The notes under the pieces are model-generated. The model did not search any database and was not told the DNA's origin. It saw only the letters and a program-made list of their open reading frames with translations. Positions 55,459 through 64,000 of a stretch of DNA of 64,000 nt are shown here, piece by piece. The stretch comes from Alloascoidea africana (Eukaryota; Ascomycota; Alloascoideomycetes; Alloascoideales; Alloascoideaceae), in NCBI GenBank assembly GCA_030581615.1, contig JAKTTT010000011.1, positions 124,001 to 188,000 of the forward strand. Reading direction: 5' to 3'. Every line of letters begins with the position of its first letter. The first letter of the stretch is position 1. The translations under genes and the position numbers were made by a program.

Positions 55459-56904
55459 TTAATTCTTATCTTCTCTCCAGTCACCTTTAAACGTGTGTAA
55501 AATGTAAGCCATCCTGTGGGTTTCCTCTTTGCCTCCATTAAAACCAGGACTGAAGGAAGTGAGAGGCAACACCAGCATGTCGCCGATGAGCACCACGTTT
55601 TCATTTTTGGTAAAGCTCTGCCATCCAATCTCATGCTCGTCATCTACCGTGTTTTTATCGTTCATGCCGTTTGTGGCCATTGCTGGAGGCGAGAGACCGA
55701 ATACTACCTGTTTCTTAGGAATGCCTGTGCTGGGGTCCTTGTTTGCTCTTACTACGCGGTTCATGTAGGTGAACATGGCATCGGTGTATTTACCAGGGCC
55801 TGTCCAGCTGAGAACAACCTGGTTGAACTGGCCCTGGTCTCGTGAAAGCAGGTCTCTAGAGATCTTGTCTTCTTTCTCGGTCAGAGAGCCTTCGATGAAC
55901 TCGGTCTCGCCCTGGGTCTGGGTCTCTTCCTGTTTCTGATCCCTGGTCTGCGGCGTAGCAGAGTTGGAATTAGCGTTTAAGCTTTTCTGCAGAGAAACTC
56001 GTTCCATCTGAGTAGCCGCCGGGGTGTCGCCCTCGATCTCATAAATCTCAAAGGTCCGCTCGACGATGGAGGCAATCAACTCGACAAAGGCAGGATGGCC
56101 CTTCTTCGAAATGTACCCCCAGTTGCAGAACTGGACTCGGCGGGCGAAAAACTGGACCCAGTCCGGATCGTCTCTATCTGCCTCCATGCCGATTGTGATG
56201 CCCATTTCGTTCACCATGCCGTAGATTGTATCGTGGAAGGGGAGCCATTCCTCGAAAGGCTTGAGTCTGGCGGTGTCTGTGTCGGCATACACGCCTCCTT
56301 TGGCCACGATGTGCAGATACTTGAACATGTCTGCTCTCAAGATCTGCTTGGGGAAAAGGTTGTAGGCACGGACTACCTCAGGAACAGTTTTAAAAGTTTC
56401 TCTTACCCATTCGTTGTATTCCTCGTTTTCGAATAAGCTGTAGGTGTAGTTTGAGCCGTTTTCTTCCCAGGTTTTCATCAGCCCGATCCTATTGTCATCC
56501 TCTTTCAGGTTTTTGCTTTTGATCATCTGGGTCACCGTTTTGGGAACAGGGGCGTTCTTGTCATAAGGGAAATGTTGAGCAATTCTTTTCCGCAAATCAA
56601 TACCAAACTTTGCTCGTCTTGCCTTTAACTTGGCCTCTTCTTGAGCTTTGGCCATTTCAACAGCTGTTAGTTTTGTGTCTGCAGCACCTGTTTCACCAGA
56701 ATGGCCCGAAGACAGGCTATCGAGACGGATTTCGGCAGTAGAAGACGACAATAGGTACTCCTCGGAGGACAGACTTGAAGCACCGGGGACATAACTGCGA
56801 AGGCCAGGTTTAGAAAACAGAATAGAGGTGTTGAAGATGGAAACCAGGATCAGGAGAAGAAGACCTGCTGTTGCAATCTTCTTCAGAACATAGGGTGATA
56901 TCAT
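55459..56904 (-). CDS. OCH1: Och1/Hoc1-family alpha-1,6-mannosyltransferase (GT32)
   Basis: 481 aa type II membrane protein. One N-terminal anchor (LKKIATAGLLLLILVSIF, residues about 7-25) and a Glu/Ala/Lys-rich stem precede the catalytic domain from about residue 118 (VPKTVTQMIKS). The DXD motif is in GGVYADTDT (about 204-211), and NLFPKQILRADMFKYL lies before it, both typical of GT32. Och1 adds the first alpha-1,6-mannose that starts the outer chain of N-glycans in the cis-Golgi; Hoc1 is a paralogue in the M-Pol II complex. A low-complexity Gln/Thr/Glu insert (about 325-350) interrupts the domain. Och1 versus Hoc1 cannot be settled by eye. Confidence 0.88.
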   Translation of the reverse strand: MISPYVLKKIATAGLLLLILVSIFNTSILFSKPGLRSYVPGASSLSSEEYLLSSSTAEIRLDSLSSGHSGETGAADTKLTAVEMAKAQEEAKLKARRAKFGIDLRKRIAQHFPYDKNAPVPKTVTQMIKSKNLKEDDNRIGLMKTWEENGSNYTYSLFENEEYNEWVRETFKTVPEVVRAYNLFPKQILRADMFKYLHIVAKGGVYADTDTARLKPFEEWLPFHDTIYGMVNEMGITIGMEADRDDPDWVQFFARRVQFCNWGYISKKGHPAFVELIASIVERTFEIYEIEGDTPAATQMERVSLQKSLNANSNSATPQTRDQKQEETQTQGETEFIEGSLTEKEDKISRDLLSRDQGQFNQVVLSWTGPGKYTDAMFTYMNRVVRANKDPSTGIPKKQVVFGLSPPAMATNGMNDKNTVDDEHEIGWQSFTKNENVVLIGDMLVLPLTSFSPGFNGGKEETHRMAYILHTFKGDWREDKN

Positions 56905-57126
56905 CGGGGAACGAGAAAGAAGTAAGACAAAAAAAGATGCGAGGAACGAAAGAGGGCGTTTGAGAATAAGATAGGGGACGAAAGAAGAGAAGCGAAGGTG
57001 TTTTATTTGAAGAGAGGGAAAAGAAACACTGGGAAGGAGAGAATTCGCACAAATACGAAGCGAGCAAACGCTGATTAAGATTGCAAGGGTCCTGTTCTAA
57101 ACTATATATAGTAAAGTGCGCGCAAA

Positions 57127-57132
57127 CACGTG
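57127..57132. promoter_or_regulatory. CACGTG upstream of OCH1
   Basis: CACGTG palindrome 223 bp upstream of the OCH1 ATG, in the 244-bp spacer after the BUD22 stop, at the edge of a GC-rich island. Confidence 0.35.
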
Positions 57133-57148
57133 TCTCCGTGCACTTTTG

Positions 57149-58915
57149 CTACTCGAAAAGCACTTTTTTGCCCGCGAATGCCGCACCCGCCTGCCGCTTG
57201 CGGGCCTCCCACGACGGGTGCAGACCCGCTTTCTCGTCTGCCTGGTCTGCTCCAAAGGGTCTTTTATAATGACCGAAGTTCTCGCGGTTGGTGTGATGGC
57301 TTGGTTGACGATCCGTCTGGCGATTTGGTGGATAGCCTGGACGACGGTCTGTTTGATATCCTGACTGACGATCTGTATGACGATTGGCCTGATACCCTCC
57401 TTGACGGTTTGCGTGATAACCTCCTTGACGTCCTGTCTGTCTGCTCATCTGTCTACTCGCCTGGCGCTGTTCACGGGCCTCGCGGGCCTTTCGCAGATGG
57501 TTCGCATTGTCCCTGTACTTTGCTTCCCAGATCTTGCGACGGGCTCGCTGGCCTGGGCGGTTCTTGCGGTCGTCCTCTTCTTGCTGAGCGGCTGCTTCTT
57601 CGCGGTCGACTTCGCGCTGGGCCTCTTTGGAGAGAGCAGGCACAAATCCACTGGCCAGCGCGGGCAGAAGTGCTCTTCTCGTTCGCTCTTTCTTCTCCTT
57701 CCGCGCTCTCCTGGTCCGGGCTTCTTCCTCTTCCTCTTCCTCTTCTACATCATCATCAGAGTCATCAGAGCCATTATCATCACCATCAGAGTCATAGTCC
57801 TCGGAGTCAAACTGGAAAAAATCGTCTGTGGCCGCACCGCTGCGTTCCCCATCCCTGTTCTCAGACTTGTGTCCGGCCTTCCCCCTTCTCGTCCCAGACG
57901 TGCCCAAAATGTCTTCCTCACTGTCCTGCTCGGCCTCGGAGTCGGACGCAAACACAGCTACCTCGTTAAACTTGGAAAAATCTTCTTCCACAAACTCGTC
58001 ATAGTCCGCACTATTATAACCTTCTTCATTGGCATCTGCCTCCTCATCCTCTTCATCATCATCATCCAAAACGTTGCTGTCGTCACTCTCTGATCCACTA
58101 TCCTGCTGCTCTTCCACAGTACTCTTATCCATGTCCTTATTATCCTTACCTCTATCTCTCTTACTCTTCTTGCTGACTTCTTGTAACCCAGCAGCCACCC
58201 GAATGCTCTCAACTGTGCCATTGAGACACTCCTTCGACTCTGCAGTATTCAGCAACGTAGACGCGGTGTTTTTACCCACATCCGAAAGCTGCTTGTAATA
58301 AACCGAAGGGTTTAAAAGATTTCCATCGCTTTTGTCCTCATGTGCTTTTTGCACCCACTCTGGAATGCACCGTGGAGGTTGATTCCGGCTTTCTCCCGTC
58401 GTCAAAATCTTGGTATAGATCAGTTTGACAAGTCGTTGTTTTGCCAACACTTCGAGATCCAGCTCCTTAAGCTGCTCCAGCTCTTTCTCCAATTTTGCCT
58501 TTTCCTTTGCATTACCGCCCGACTTTAGTTTCTGCTTAACCCGATTTATCTGTGTCGGTTTAGCCTTTTTCAAAACCCGTCTTAACTGAACCAGCCAATA
58601 ATGAATTTTCTTCTCAACCAGTTGTAACCGAATCTCTTGCATTTCTTTTTCTACCTCTTGTATACTAACCTGTTCTTTCTCAGAACTCTGTGCATCCTCG
58701 CTCTCAAGAATGTATTTGGTCTGGACAAACTTTGTAGTGATCAAATCCTGTTTTGAACTCTTCTTATCATGCTCATCCCCATCATTATTATCCTCATTCT
58801 CATTCTCATTTTCATTCTCACTCTTCTTTAATCTTTCAAGCTTCTGCTTCTTCGCCTCTAGAATGTCCAACTGTAAAAGGAGATTATCCTTTTTGGATCC
58901 CTTTTTAACTGCCAT
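57149..58915 (-). CDS. BUD22: Ribosome biogenesis protein Bud22 (SRFBP1-like)
   Basis: 588 aa, single exon. N-terminal coiled-coil segments (residues 10-30 and 90-150) fit the family. An acidic Asp/Glu middle with serines (about 255-385) follows, then RPGQRARRKIWEAKY near 445 and the hallmark end LHPSWEARKR to FAGKKVLFE. Bud22 is a nucleolar factor for 18S rRNA maturation. Between RKAREAREQ and the end lies a family-atypical insert of imperfect repeats, RQGGYxxN with RQTDR spacers (about residues 480-540; DNA near 57,290-57,460). The 3' end is about 73% GC by count of 57181-57240, much higher than the 5' end. Divergent from TAD3 with 142 bp between ATGs. Confidence 0.88.
   Translation of the reverse strand: MAVKKGSKKDNLLLQLDILEAKKQKLERLKKSENENENENEDNNDGDEHDKKSSKQDLITTKFVQTKYILESEDAQSSEKEQVSIQEVEKEMQEIRLQLVEKKIHYWLVQLRRVLKKAKPTQINRVKQKLKSGGNAKEKAKLEKELEQLKELDLEVLAKQRLVKLIYTKILTTGESRNQPPRCIPEWVQKAHEDKSDGNLLNPSVYYKQLSDVGKNTASTLLNTAESKECLNGTVESIRVAAGLQEVSKKSKRDRGKDNKDMDKSTVEEQQDSGSESDDSNVLDDDDEEDEEADANEEGYNSADYDEFVEEDFSKFNEVAVFASDSEAEQDSEEDILGTSGTRRGKAGHKSENRDGERSGAATDDFFQFDSEDYDSDGDDNGSDDSDDDVEEEEEEEEARTRRARKEKKERTRRALLPALASGFVPALSKEAQREVDREEAAAQQEEDDRKNRPGQRARRKIWEAKYRDNANHLRKAREAREQRQASRQMSRQTGRQGGYHANRQGGYQANRHTDRQSGYQTDRRPGYPPNRQTDRQPSHHTNRENFGHYKRPFGADQADEKAGLHPSWEARKRQAGAAFAGKKVLFE
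57290..57460 (-). repeat. Coding tandem repeat in BUD22
   Basis: Imperfect in-frame repeats coding R-Q-G/S-G-Y-x-x-N/D units of 8 or 12 residues, at least five copies. Both DNA and protein show the periodicity. Confidence 0.7.
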
Positions 58916-58992
58916 TGGGTATTAATGCTATCTTTCTCCCACTCCACAACCACCACTTTTTTTTTCTTTTCAGTCCGGTGTCCGGGTTACCC

Positions 58993-59015
58993 CATCGCAT
59001 TTTCAAAAATCATAA
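58993..59015 (-). promoter_or_regulatory. PAC-like and RRPE-like elements upstream of BUD22
   Basis: On the minus strand TTTTTGAAAAT is followed directly by GCGATG, about 80-100 bp upstream of the BUD22 ATG. This resembles the RRPE (TGAAAATTTTT) plus PAC (GCGATGAG) pair of yeast ribosome-biogenesis promoters. The shared region also serves TAD3. Confidence 0.45.
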
Positions 59016-59057
59016 TAGTTGTGGTTGAAAAAAACTGTAAAAGATTACTGATCCAGA

Positions 59058-60441
59058 ATGACCAAGATCGTTCATCATGCGACAGGGAATATAGTAGAGG
59101 ACTGTTTGCTTGAGATAAATCCCGAGTTCCAAAGGCACGGACTCGAGTTTGGTGCGTAAATACCCTAACCTCCACAAAAAGAGCGATAAAGAGGCAGCAC
59201 TAACACACCCATGTAGTTGATGTTTGGACCACGGTGATTCCAGCCAAAGACTCTGCAAAATATCTCTCGTATGCTACTTTTGTTTCTTGGTTTTGGCCAC
59301 TTCACCACGTTACGGTACTAATTCGGCCGTTGCGCGGATCATCTTTTAAGGTATATAAAATCAAACAGCCCACTGGGTCCACCAGATTCTAATGACCTTT
59401 CCCATATTCGAAAACTGGTCAAGGAGAAACCCAAACAAGCACAAGATTCAGAATCAGCCACTGTGTTTCTCCATCTTGTACTCTGTTCCGTATCATGTGT
59501 CCCCATATTACAAGACCTGCGAAAATGGCTTGAACCACTTGACTCATCAAAACTGGAATTCACAATAAAATCTGTACCGCTATATCCCCCTAAAACTAAA
59601 CAGGAATCATACGAATGGTCTGAAAAATACTGGCCTATAATGTGGAGGGGAAATCCAACTTTACAACATCTGATGAAGACTAAAGTTGACATTACGCAAA
59701 TTAGAACCCATTTGCAAAAACTTGCCAAATTATCGCTTGTCCATGAACAGAACGCAAACGCAAACGAAAACGCATCGGATGAGGTATATATCTTGCGTTT
59801 TTTTTGTTTTTTTTTACATGTGCTTTTGTAAGATATGTGTTTCCCACTAACGCACGCAATCGAGCTTAAACAGTTGCCTATCTATACAATGATTGTGGAT
59901 CCGAAAACAAACAGCATCTTGGCATGCTCCGGAGACAAAAGAAGAGATAGGAATCCATTGCATCACAGTATCCTAAACTGCATTGAAACAATTGCAGAAG
60001 CTGAGTTGAAAAGAAGAGAAACGTGTACCGGTATGTTTTATTCTTAAAAGCTAAAACTTCTTGCCTATTTATTGCAATCAGAAAACACAGCGGATTGGCA
60101 CTATCTACTTATCTCTAACGCCTTCTCCCAAAAAACACGCAGATAATGACAAAGACCAAAAAGAAGATGCAGAAGTGGATAAAAACTATCTCTGTTATAA
60201 TCTCCACGTGTATACGACCCACGAGCCCTGTCCCATGTGTGCCATGGCCCTTGTGCACTCACGCGTCGCCCGTCTTGTCTACATAAAGACACAAGAGTTG
60301 ACAGGCGGAATCGAGCATGGAAGTGGCTTTGGATACGGGATACACTCCCATAAGCATTTGAATTGGCGATATGAGGCTTTCAAATGGGTAGGCGATGATG
60401 AAATCAAGGTAGCGCATGTATCTGAACTCATCAACGTGTAA
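59058..60441 (+). CDS. TAD3: tRNA-specific adenosine-34 deaminase subunit Tad3 (non-catalytic)
   Basis: Four exons: 59058-59155, 59351-59783, 59865-60030 and 60143-60441; 331 aa (yeast Tad3 322). Donors are GTAAAT, GTATAT and GTATGT; branch areas are TACTAAT, ACTAACG and CTCTAACG. Exon 1 gives GNIVEDCLLEI, like yeast Tad3's N-terminus; exon 2 has KYWPIMWRGNP; exon 3 has HHSILNCIETIAEAEL; exon 4 has the zinc motif HEPCPMCAMALVHSR. The HAE of active deaminases is HSI here, so the proton-shuttling Glu is absent, as expected for Tad3, which supports the catalytic Tad2 to make inosine-34. The exon 1/2 junction could also be placed at GTGCGT with an acceptor 47 bp later (CCACCAG); the model given aligns better. 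Confidence 0.88.
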
Positions 60442-60495
60442 ACATACAATAGATCAAGATTCTATTGTTGTTATTATGTCCCAAGGACCACCAAA

Positions 60496-61106
60496 TCATG
60501 AAGAAGACGAAGGCTCGAGTTTCTGCTCCAAAACTTTGACAATTTGCTCTGCTTCTATAATAGCCGATACATCTTCATGGCGGCCGTATCGAAGATCACT
60601 AAGACTTTCAACCTCTTCTTTTGTCCTTAAAATTTGCGAATCGCACTGTTTCGCCATCATCTCATTACTTTTCTCCAACTTTTCAGTAAGACTCTCGATG
60701 AGCTCTATCGTTGTGGATAGTTGTGAATGACGTGCAGAGTTGGTCACAAACTTCTATATAGAACAATGTTAGAGGTTAATAAAGCAACCTTATGAAAAAC
60801 CGAACAGGTACTCACGCTTCGAACACTTTTACCCCGTGCCTGAGCTTTTTGCACTTTTTGTAATGAAGCAGGCTTGTTCAGATCCTCCACAGCGCGATTC
60901 ACTGCTTGAGAAACACGCTTTACTCGGCCCTTGCGCTGGTGGACCATACCGTTGTAGATCTGCCTTGCAGTCATCTGGTCGTTCTTCGGCTTGAAAAGAG
61001 CCATAAACTCTGCTTGAGTAATGACATCTTTCAAAGATGACTTTCCCGTGAGAAACGCGTCCAAAAGGTCTCGCTCCGACATATTTATGGTTTCCTTCGT
61101 TATCAT
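60496..61106 (-). CDS. Inner kinetochore protein Nkp2/Cnl2-like
   Basis: Two exons, 61106-60816 and 60753-60496, with a 62-bp phase-0 intron (GTGAGT, CTCTAACA, TATATAG); 182 aa. The N-terminal 70 residues (SERDLLDAFLTGKSSLKDVI, EFMALFKPKND, YNGMVHQRKGRV) follow the Cnl2/Nkp2 family pattern of a short helix, an LxxFxxLF-type turn, and a dimerising helix. The rest is helical (TTIELIESLTEKLEKSNEMM). Nkp2/Cnl2 belongs to the constitutive centromere-associated (Ctf19/COMA-linked) network. The assignment rests on pattern, so it is moderate. The start may be the first ATG or the ninth codon (MSERD). Divergent from NFS1 with 142 bp between ATGs; convergent with TAD3 (54 bp between stops). Confidence 0.65.
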
Positions 61107-61248
61107 TCCTCGCTCTTCTTACACAATCTCCGTGCCCAGGTGTACGCGCTCTTAGCGTAACACACAGCACGATGCTCCGTTCTCGCTCTTCAGTTGCAAC
61201 AAAATTTGTTTTCTTCTCCACATTAGTTTTACCTACTCACCTTTAAAC

Positions 61249-63006
61249 ATGATAACATTGCGATCTAGGATACCAATGCATTCGGCACTGAGGTTCGGTC
61301 CATCTTCCACTAGGATTTCAACTGCGATTGCAAAGGCAGAAGGACCGAGAAAGGTTTTGCAAAGAGGTTTCAAGTCGGCACAAGCTTTGCGATTGTCCGG
61401 TTCTGAACACTTGAACGCCACCACTGCGCCGGAGAAGAAAGAACAGGTATTTGAACAACTTAGCAGTTTATCCGAGAGAAGAATGCCTTCTCCCCCAGCC
61501 GGATCTCCCATCTCGTTGAGCGTTCCGCATGTTCCAGGCCAGGGCAACCGACCGATATACCTGGACATGCAAGCAACAACTCCGACAGATCCACGGGTAT
61601 TGGACGTTATGCTCCAGTTCTACACCGGATTATACGGGAATCCACATTCGAGAACCCACGCTTATGGTTGGGAGACAGACAAGGCCGTTGAGGAGGCCCG
61701 CGACCATGTGGCATCGGTTATTGGTGCAGATCCAAAGGAAATCATTTTTACCTCGGGCGCAACGGAGTCCAACAACCTTTGTCTCAAGGGTGTCCCCCGT
61801 TTCTACAAGAACCGCAAGAACCACGTAATAACGACACAGATTGAGCACAAGTGTGTTTTGGATTCGTGCCGGCATTTGCAAGATGAAGGATTCGAGGTCA
61901 CGTATCTGCCTGTCGATTCAAATGGCCGTATATCACTGGAAGAATTGGAAAAGGCCATTCGACCAACAACTGCACTTGTTTCAATCATGGCAGTGAACAA
62001 CGAAATCGGGGTTTTACAACCGCTTGAAGAGATTGGTAAACTGTGCCGTTCCAAAAAAGTTTTTTTCCACACGGATGCTGCACAGGGTTTTGGAAAAATA
62101 CCCATCGATGTTAACAAGTGTAATATTGATATGATGAGTATTTCGGGTCACAAGATTTATGGTCCAAAGGGCATTGGTGCTTGTTTTGTACGAAGACGGC
62201 CTCGTGTTAGATTGGAACCGCTTATTAATGGTGGAGGACAAGAACGAGGACTGCGAAGTGGGACTTTGGCGGCTCCACTTGTGGCTGGATTCGGAGAAGC
62301 TTGTCGATTGGCAGTACAAGAGATGGAGGTAAGTTTTAACAATCATTTTGCAATTCTTTTTTTTTTTTGGAAATGCTCTTGCAATGAATATGCTTTGGTG
62401 ATGATTAAAACATTACATGCGTTATCGTTCAGTACTTGTCCAAACACTGCTCTTTGAGTGTTTGGGTCTGATGAGAAAAAATGCAGGGGACTGAAAAGCA
62501 TCATCAATGCCCGAGAATTTGTGATTTATCTAATTTTATTCTCATTCTGGAAAAACGGATACTAACAAAGAATATTGCTGTAGTATGACTCCAAACACGT
62601 TACACGTCTATCCAAAAAGCTTGCTGATGGATTACTGGCGATGGAACATACAACAAGAAACGGTGATCCTATCCATACTTATCCAGGATGTGTGAACGTT
62701 TCGTTTGCCTACGTTGAAGGCGAATCTTTGATCATGGCGCTGAATGACATTGCACTCAGTTCTGGATCTGCTTGTACCTCTGCATCGCTAGAGCCTTCCT
62801 ACGTGCTAAGAGCACTAGGTGCGGATGACGCTCTTGCACACTCCTCGATCCGATTTGGAATCGGAAGGTTCACAACGGAAGAAGAGGTTGATTACGTATT
62901 GGATGCGATAACGAAGCGTGTAACCCATCTTCGAGAAATGTCGCCACTTTGGGAAATGGTTCAAGAAGGCATTGATTTGAACTCGATCGAGTGGTCTGGA
63001 CATTAA
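61249..63006 (+). CDS. NFS1: Mitochondrial cysteine desulfurase Nfs1
   Basis: Two exons, 61249-62328 and 62584-63006, with a 255-bp phase-0 intron (GTAAGT, ATACTAAC, GCTGTAG); 500 aa. An Arg/Ser/Ala-rich presequence (about 60 residues) precedes the class V aminotransferase domain: [44 protein letters not shown], and the PLP lysine in [10 protein letters not shown]. The flexible loop with the persulfide cysteine is [21 protein letters not shown]-like, and the Isu-binding end is EWSGH. Nfs1 takes sulfur from cysteine for Fe-S cluster assembly with Isd11 and for tRNA thiolation. The conserved Leu in the MALND block is coded by CTG, showing standard decoding. Confidence 0.97.
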
Positions 63007-63721
63007 TCACATTCCACAAGTATTCTTTTCATCTATAACAATTTTGATTTTTTCCTCTATGCTACTCTCACCACCATGAATTGGCTTTTGTGTTATCAAC
63101 TATTACTATTGGCTGCACTCTTAAACTTTTTTTTTTTATTTTTTTTTCAATCTACCACCCCACATTCTTTCGTTTTGTGCCTTGTGAGCTGCTTTTCATA
63201 CTATACATACCATCACTATACTATATATAAATAGAGAAAGAGGAGAAAGACAAAGAGAGAAATCTGGGTCTTGAAGGAGCATTGTTGTTTTACAAGAGAA
63301 GAAGAGAAAGTGTGTATAATTTATCATGATTTTGAGTAATTTTTTTAGAAGTAGTTGATCCAATCTTTTTTTTATACCGTCGTCATCATTACTTTTTCTT
63401 CTCTTTGCCACTTGCTCAAAATCATAAACTTGGAGAAGAGCATTCGCTAGTTATAGTTTTTAATTCTAATCCCGTTGATATGATATGAATGACATGGGAC
63501 ACTAATACAGTGTGTCTTAGATAGGCATCCACACTCCGTATCGAACACAATTACAGTTTGGATGGGAACTACAAACAATTAATGCCTACTGACGGGGAAT
63601 ATGCCAAAATTTGATTTTGTATTGAGCTTAAAAAAAGAAGAAAATAAAAAATGCACCGTTAAAACCACACTCATGTTCTAAGAAAAAATCACCATCCTTA
63701 TCATATTCATATCGTATCAAA
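63007..63721. other. Intergenic, convergent 3' ends of NFS1 and kinase
   Basis: AT-rich, with long T-tracts at 63,127-63,150 and 63,365. No gene. Confidence 0.5.
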
Positions 63722-64000
63722 TCAGTAGCCATGATCTCCAGCATCGCATACTTTAATACCTCTACCCCATTCACTCTTCAAAATCTGCTTCCCAGTGATT
63801 CTTCTCTGTGGCACAGGATCCAGAATTGAATATATAACATTGCGGCATTTTGCACGACGCAATCTTTCAATAGGCTCATATCCATTTTCACTCTTGCGGC
63901 CTTGTAAATACATACGGTAAAACTCGTCCTCTTTGGGAATCGCAACGTTCCATAATTGTCTTCCTGTACGCATTGCCATGTAGATCACACCACAGGACCA
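63722..64000 (-). CDS. Ser/Thr protein kinase, Hal4(Sat4)/Hal5/Npr1 family (C-terminal part only)
   Basis: The right edge cuts the gene; only the last 92 codons are present. The kinase C-lobe reads WSCGVIYMAMRTGRQLWNVA, PKEDEFYRMYL, GYEPIERLRRAKCRNVIY, SILDPVPQRRITG and ends SEWGRGIKVCDAGDHGY. The wording IYMAMRTGRQLW and the CRNVIYxILDPxPxRRITG block are characteristic of the fungal halotolerance/nutrient-permease kinases (Sat4, Hal5, Hrk1, Npr1). These control plasma-membrane transporters such as Trk1/Trk2. Which paralogue it is cannot be told from this fragment. Confidence 0.85.
   Translation of the reverse strand, partial: WSCGVIYMAMRTGRQLWNVAIPKEDEFYRMYLQGRKSENGYEPIERLRRAKCRNVIYSILDPVPQRRITGKQILKSEWGRGIKVCDAGDHGY

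Noticed and set aside
57130-58093. 279- and 238-codon plus-strand ORFs
   Set aside because: Antisense to BUD22 in the second GC-rich island; no domain and low-complexity content.
1-64000. Transposons, virus-like elements, CRISPR arrays, rRNA genes
   Set aside because: No reverse transcriptase, integrase, transposase, capsid-like frames, long terminal repeats, spaced repeats or 5S-like sequences were recognised on reading both strands.

Overview
The window reads as nuclear DNA of an ascomycete yeast from an early-diverging Saccharomycotina lineage. The genes are recognisable fungal housekeeping genes (VIP1, DPH3, NOG1, RPL6, eIF4G, CYT1, DRE2, NFS1, TAD3, OCH1, BUD22). About half carry one to three short introns with GTAAGT/GTATGT-type donors and a CTAAC/CTAAT branch site close to the acceptor. 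Intron use at this level is high for budding yeasts and would fit a Dipodascales- or Lipomycetales-like species; that placement is inference. CTG is read as leucine at conserved positions (NFS1 Cys-loop region, CK2 ENL motif), which argues against the CUG-Ser and CUG-Ala yeasts. I see no rRNA, tRNA, transposon, virus-like element or CRISPR array.

Layout, left to right. 1-5.3 kb: minus-strand DPB3 (cut by the left edge), VIP1 and DPH3. 5.6-12.7 kb: plus-strand alpha/beta hydrolase, a DUF2433 protein with an RRM-like tail, and NOG1. 13.4-21.4 kb: a CCCH zinc-finger gene, an unrecognised disordered protein, nucleolar FKBP (FPR3/4) and RPL6. 22.5-25.7 kb: eIF4G. 25.7-37.8 kb: a gene-poor stretch with a mating-type-class HMG-box factor plus small minus-strand genes (a tail-anchored membrane protein, a small secreted wall-type protein, and a doubtful 81-codon ORF). 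37.9-48.6 kb: dense housekeeping block with RAX1, ELL, CK2 alpha, SLD7, an unknown small gene, CYT1 and DRE2. 48.6-55.4 kb: second gene-poor stretch with one plausible small ORF. 55.5-64 kb: OCH1, BUD22, TAD3, NKP2/CNL2, NFS1 and a HAL4/HAL5-type kinase cut by the right edge.

Functional themes are ribosome production and translation (NOG1, BUD22, FPR3/4, RPL6, eIF4G, DPH3, TAD3), Fe-S and heme respiratory biogenesis (NFS1, DRE2, CYT1), replication and the kinetochore (DPB3, SLD7, NKP2), and signalling or polarity (VIP1, CK2, RAX1, HAL-type kinase). I see no operon-like system. The most unusual items are the HMG box split by a 70-residue in-frame insertion, the cluster of small lineage-specific genes around it, two sharp GC-rich islands centred on compact promoters, repeated placement of CACGTG just upstream of start codons, a divergent CK2 catalytic subunit, and a stretched cysteine spacing in DRE2. 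Gene models for spliced genes were built by hand from splice signals and reading phase.
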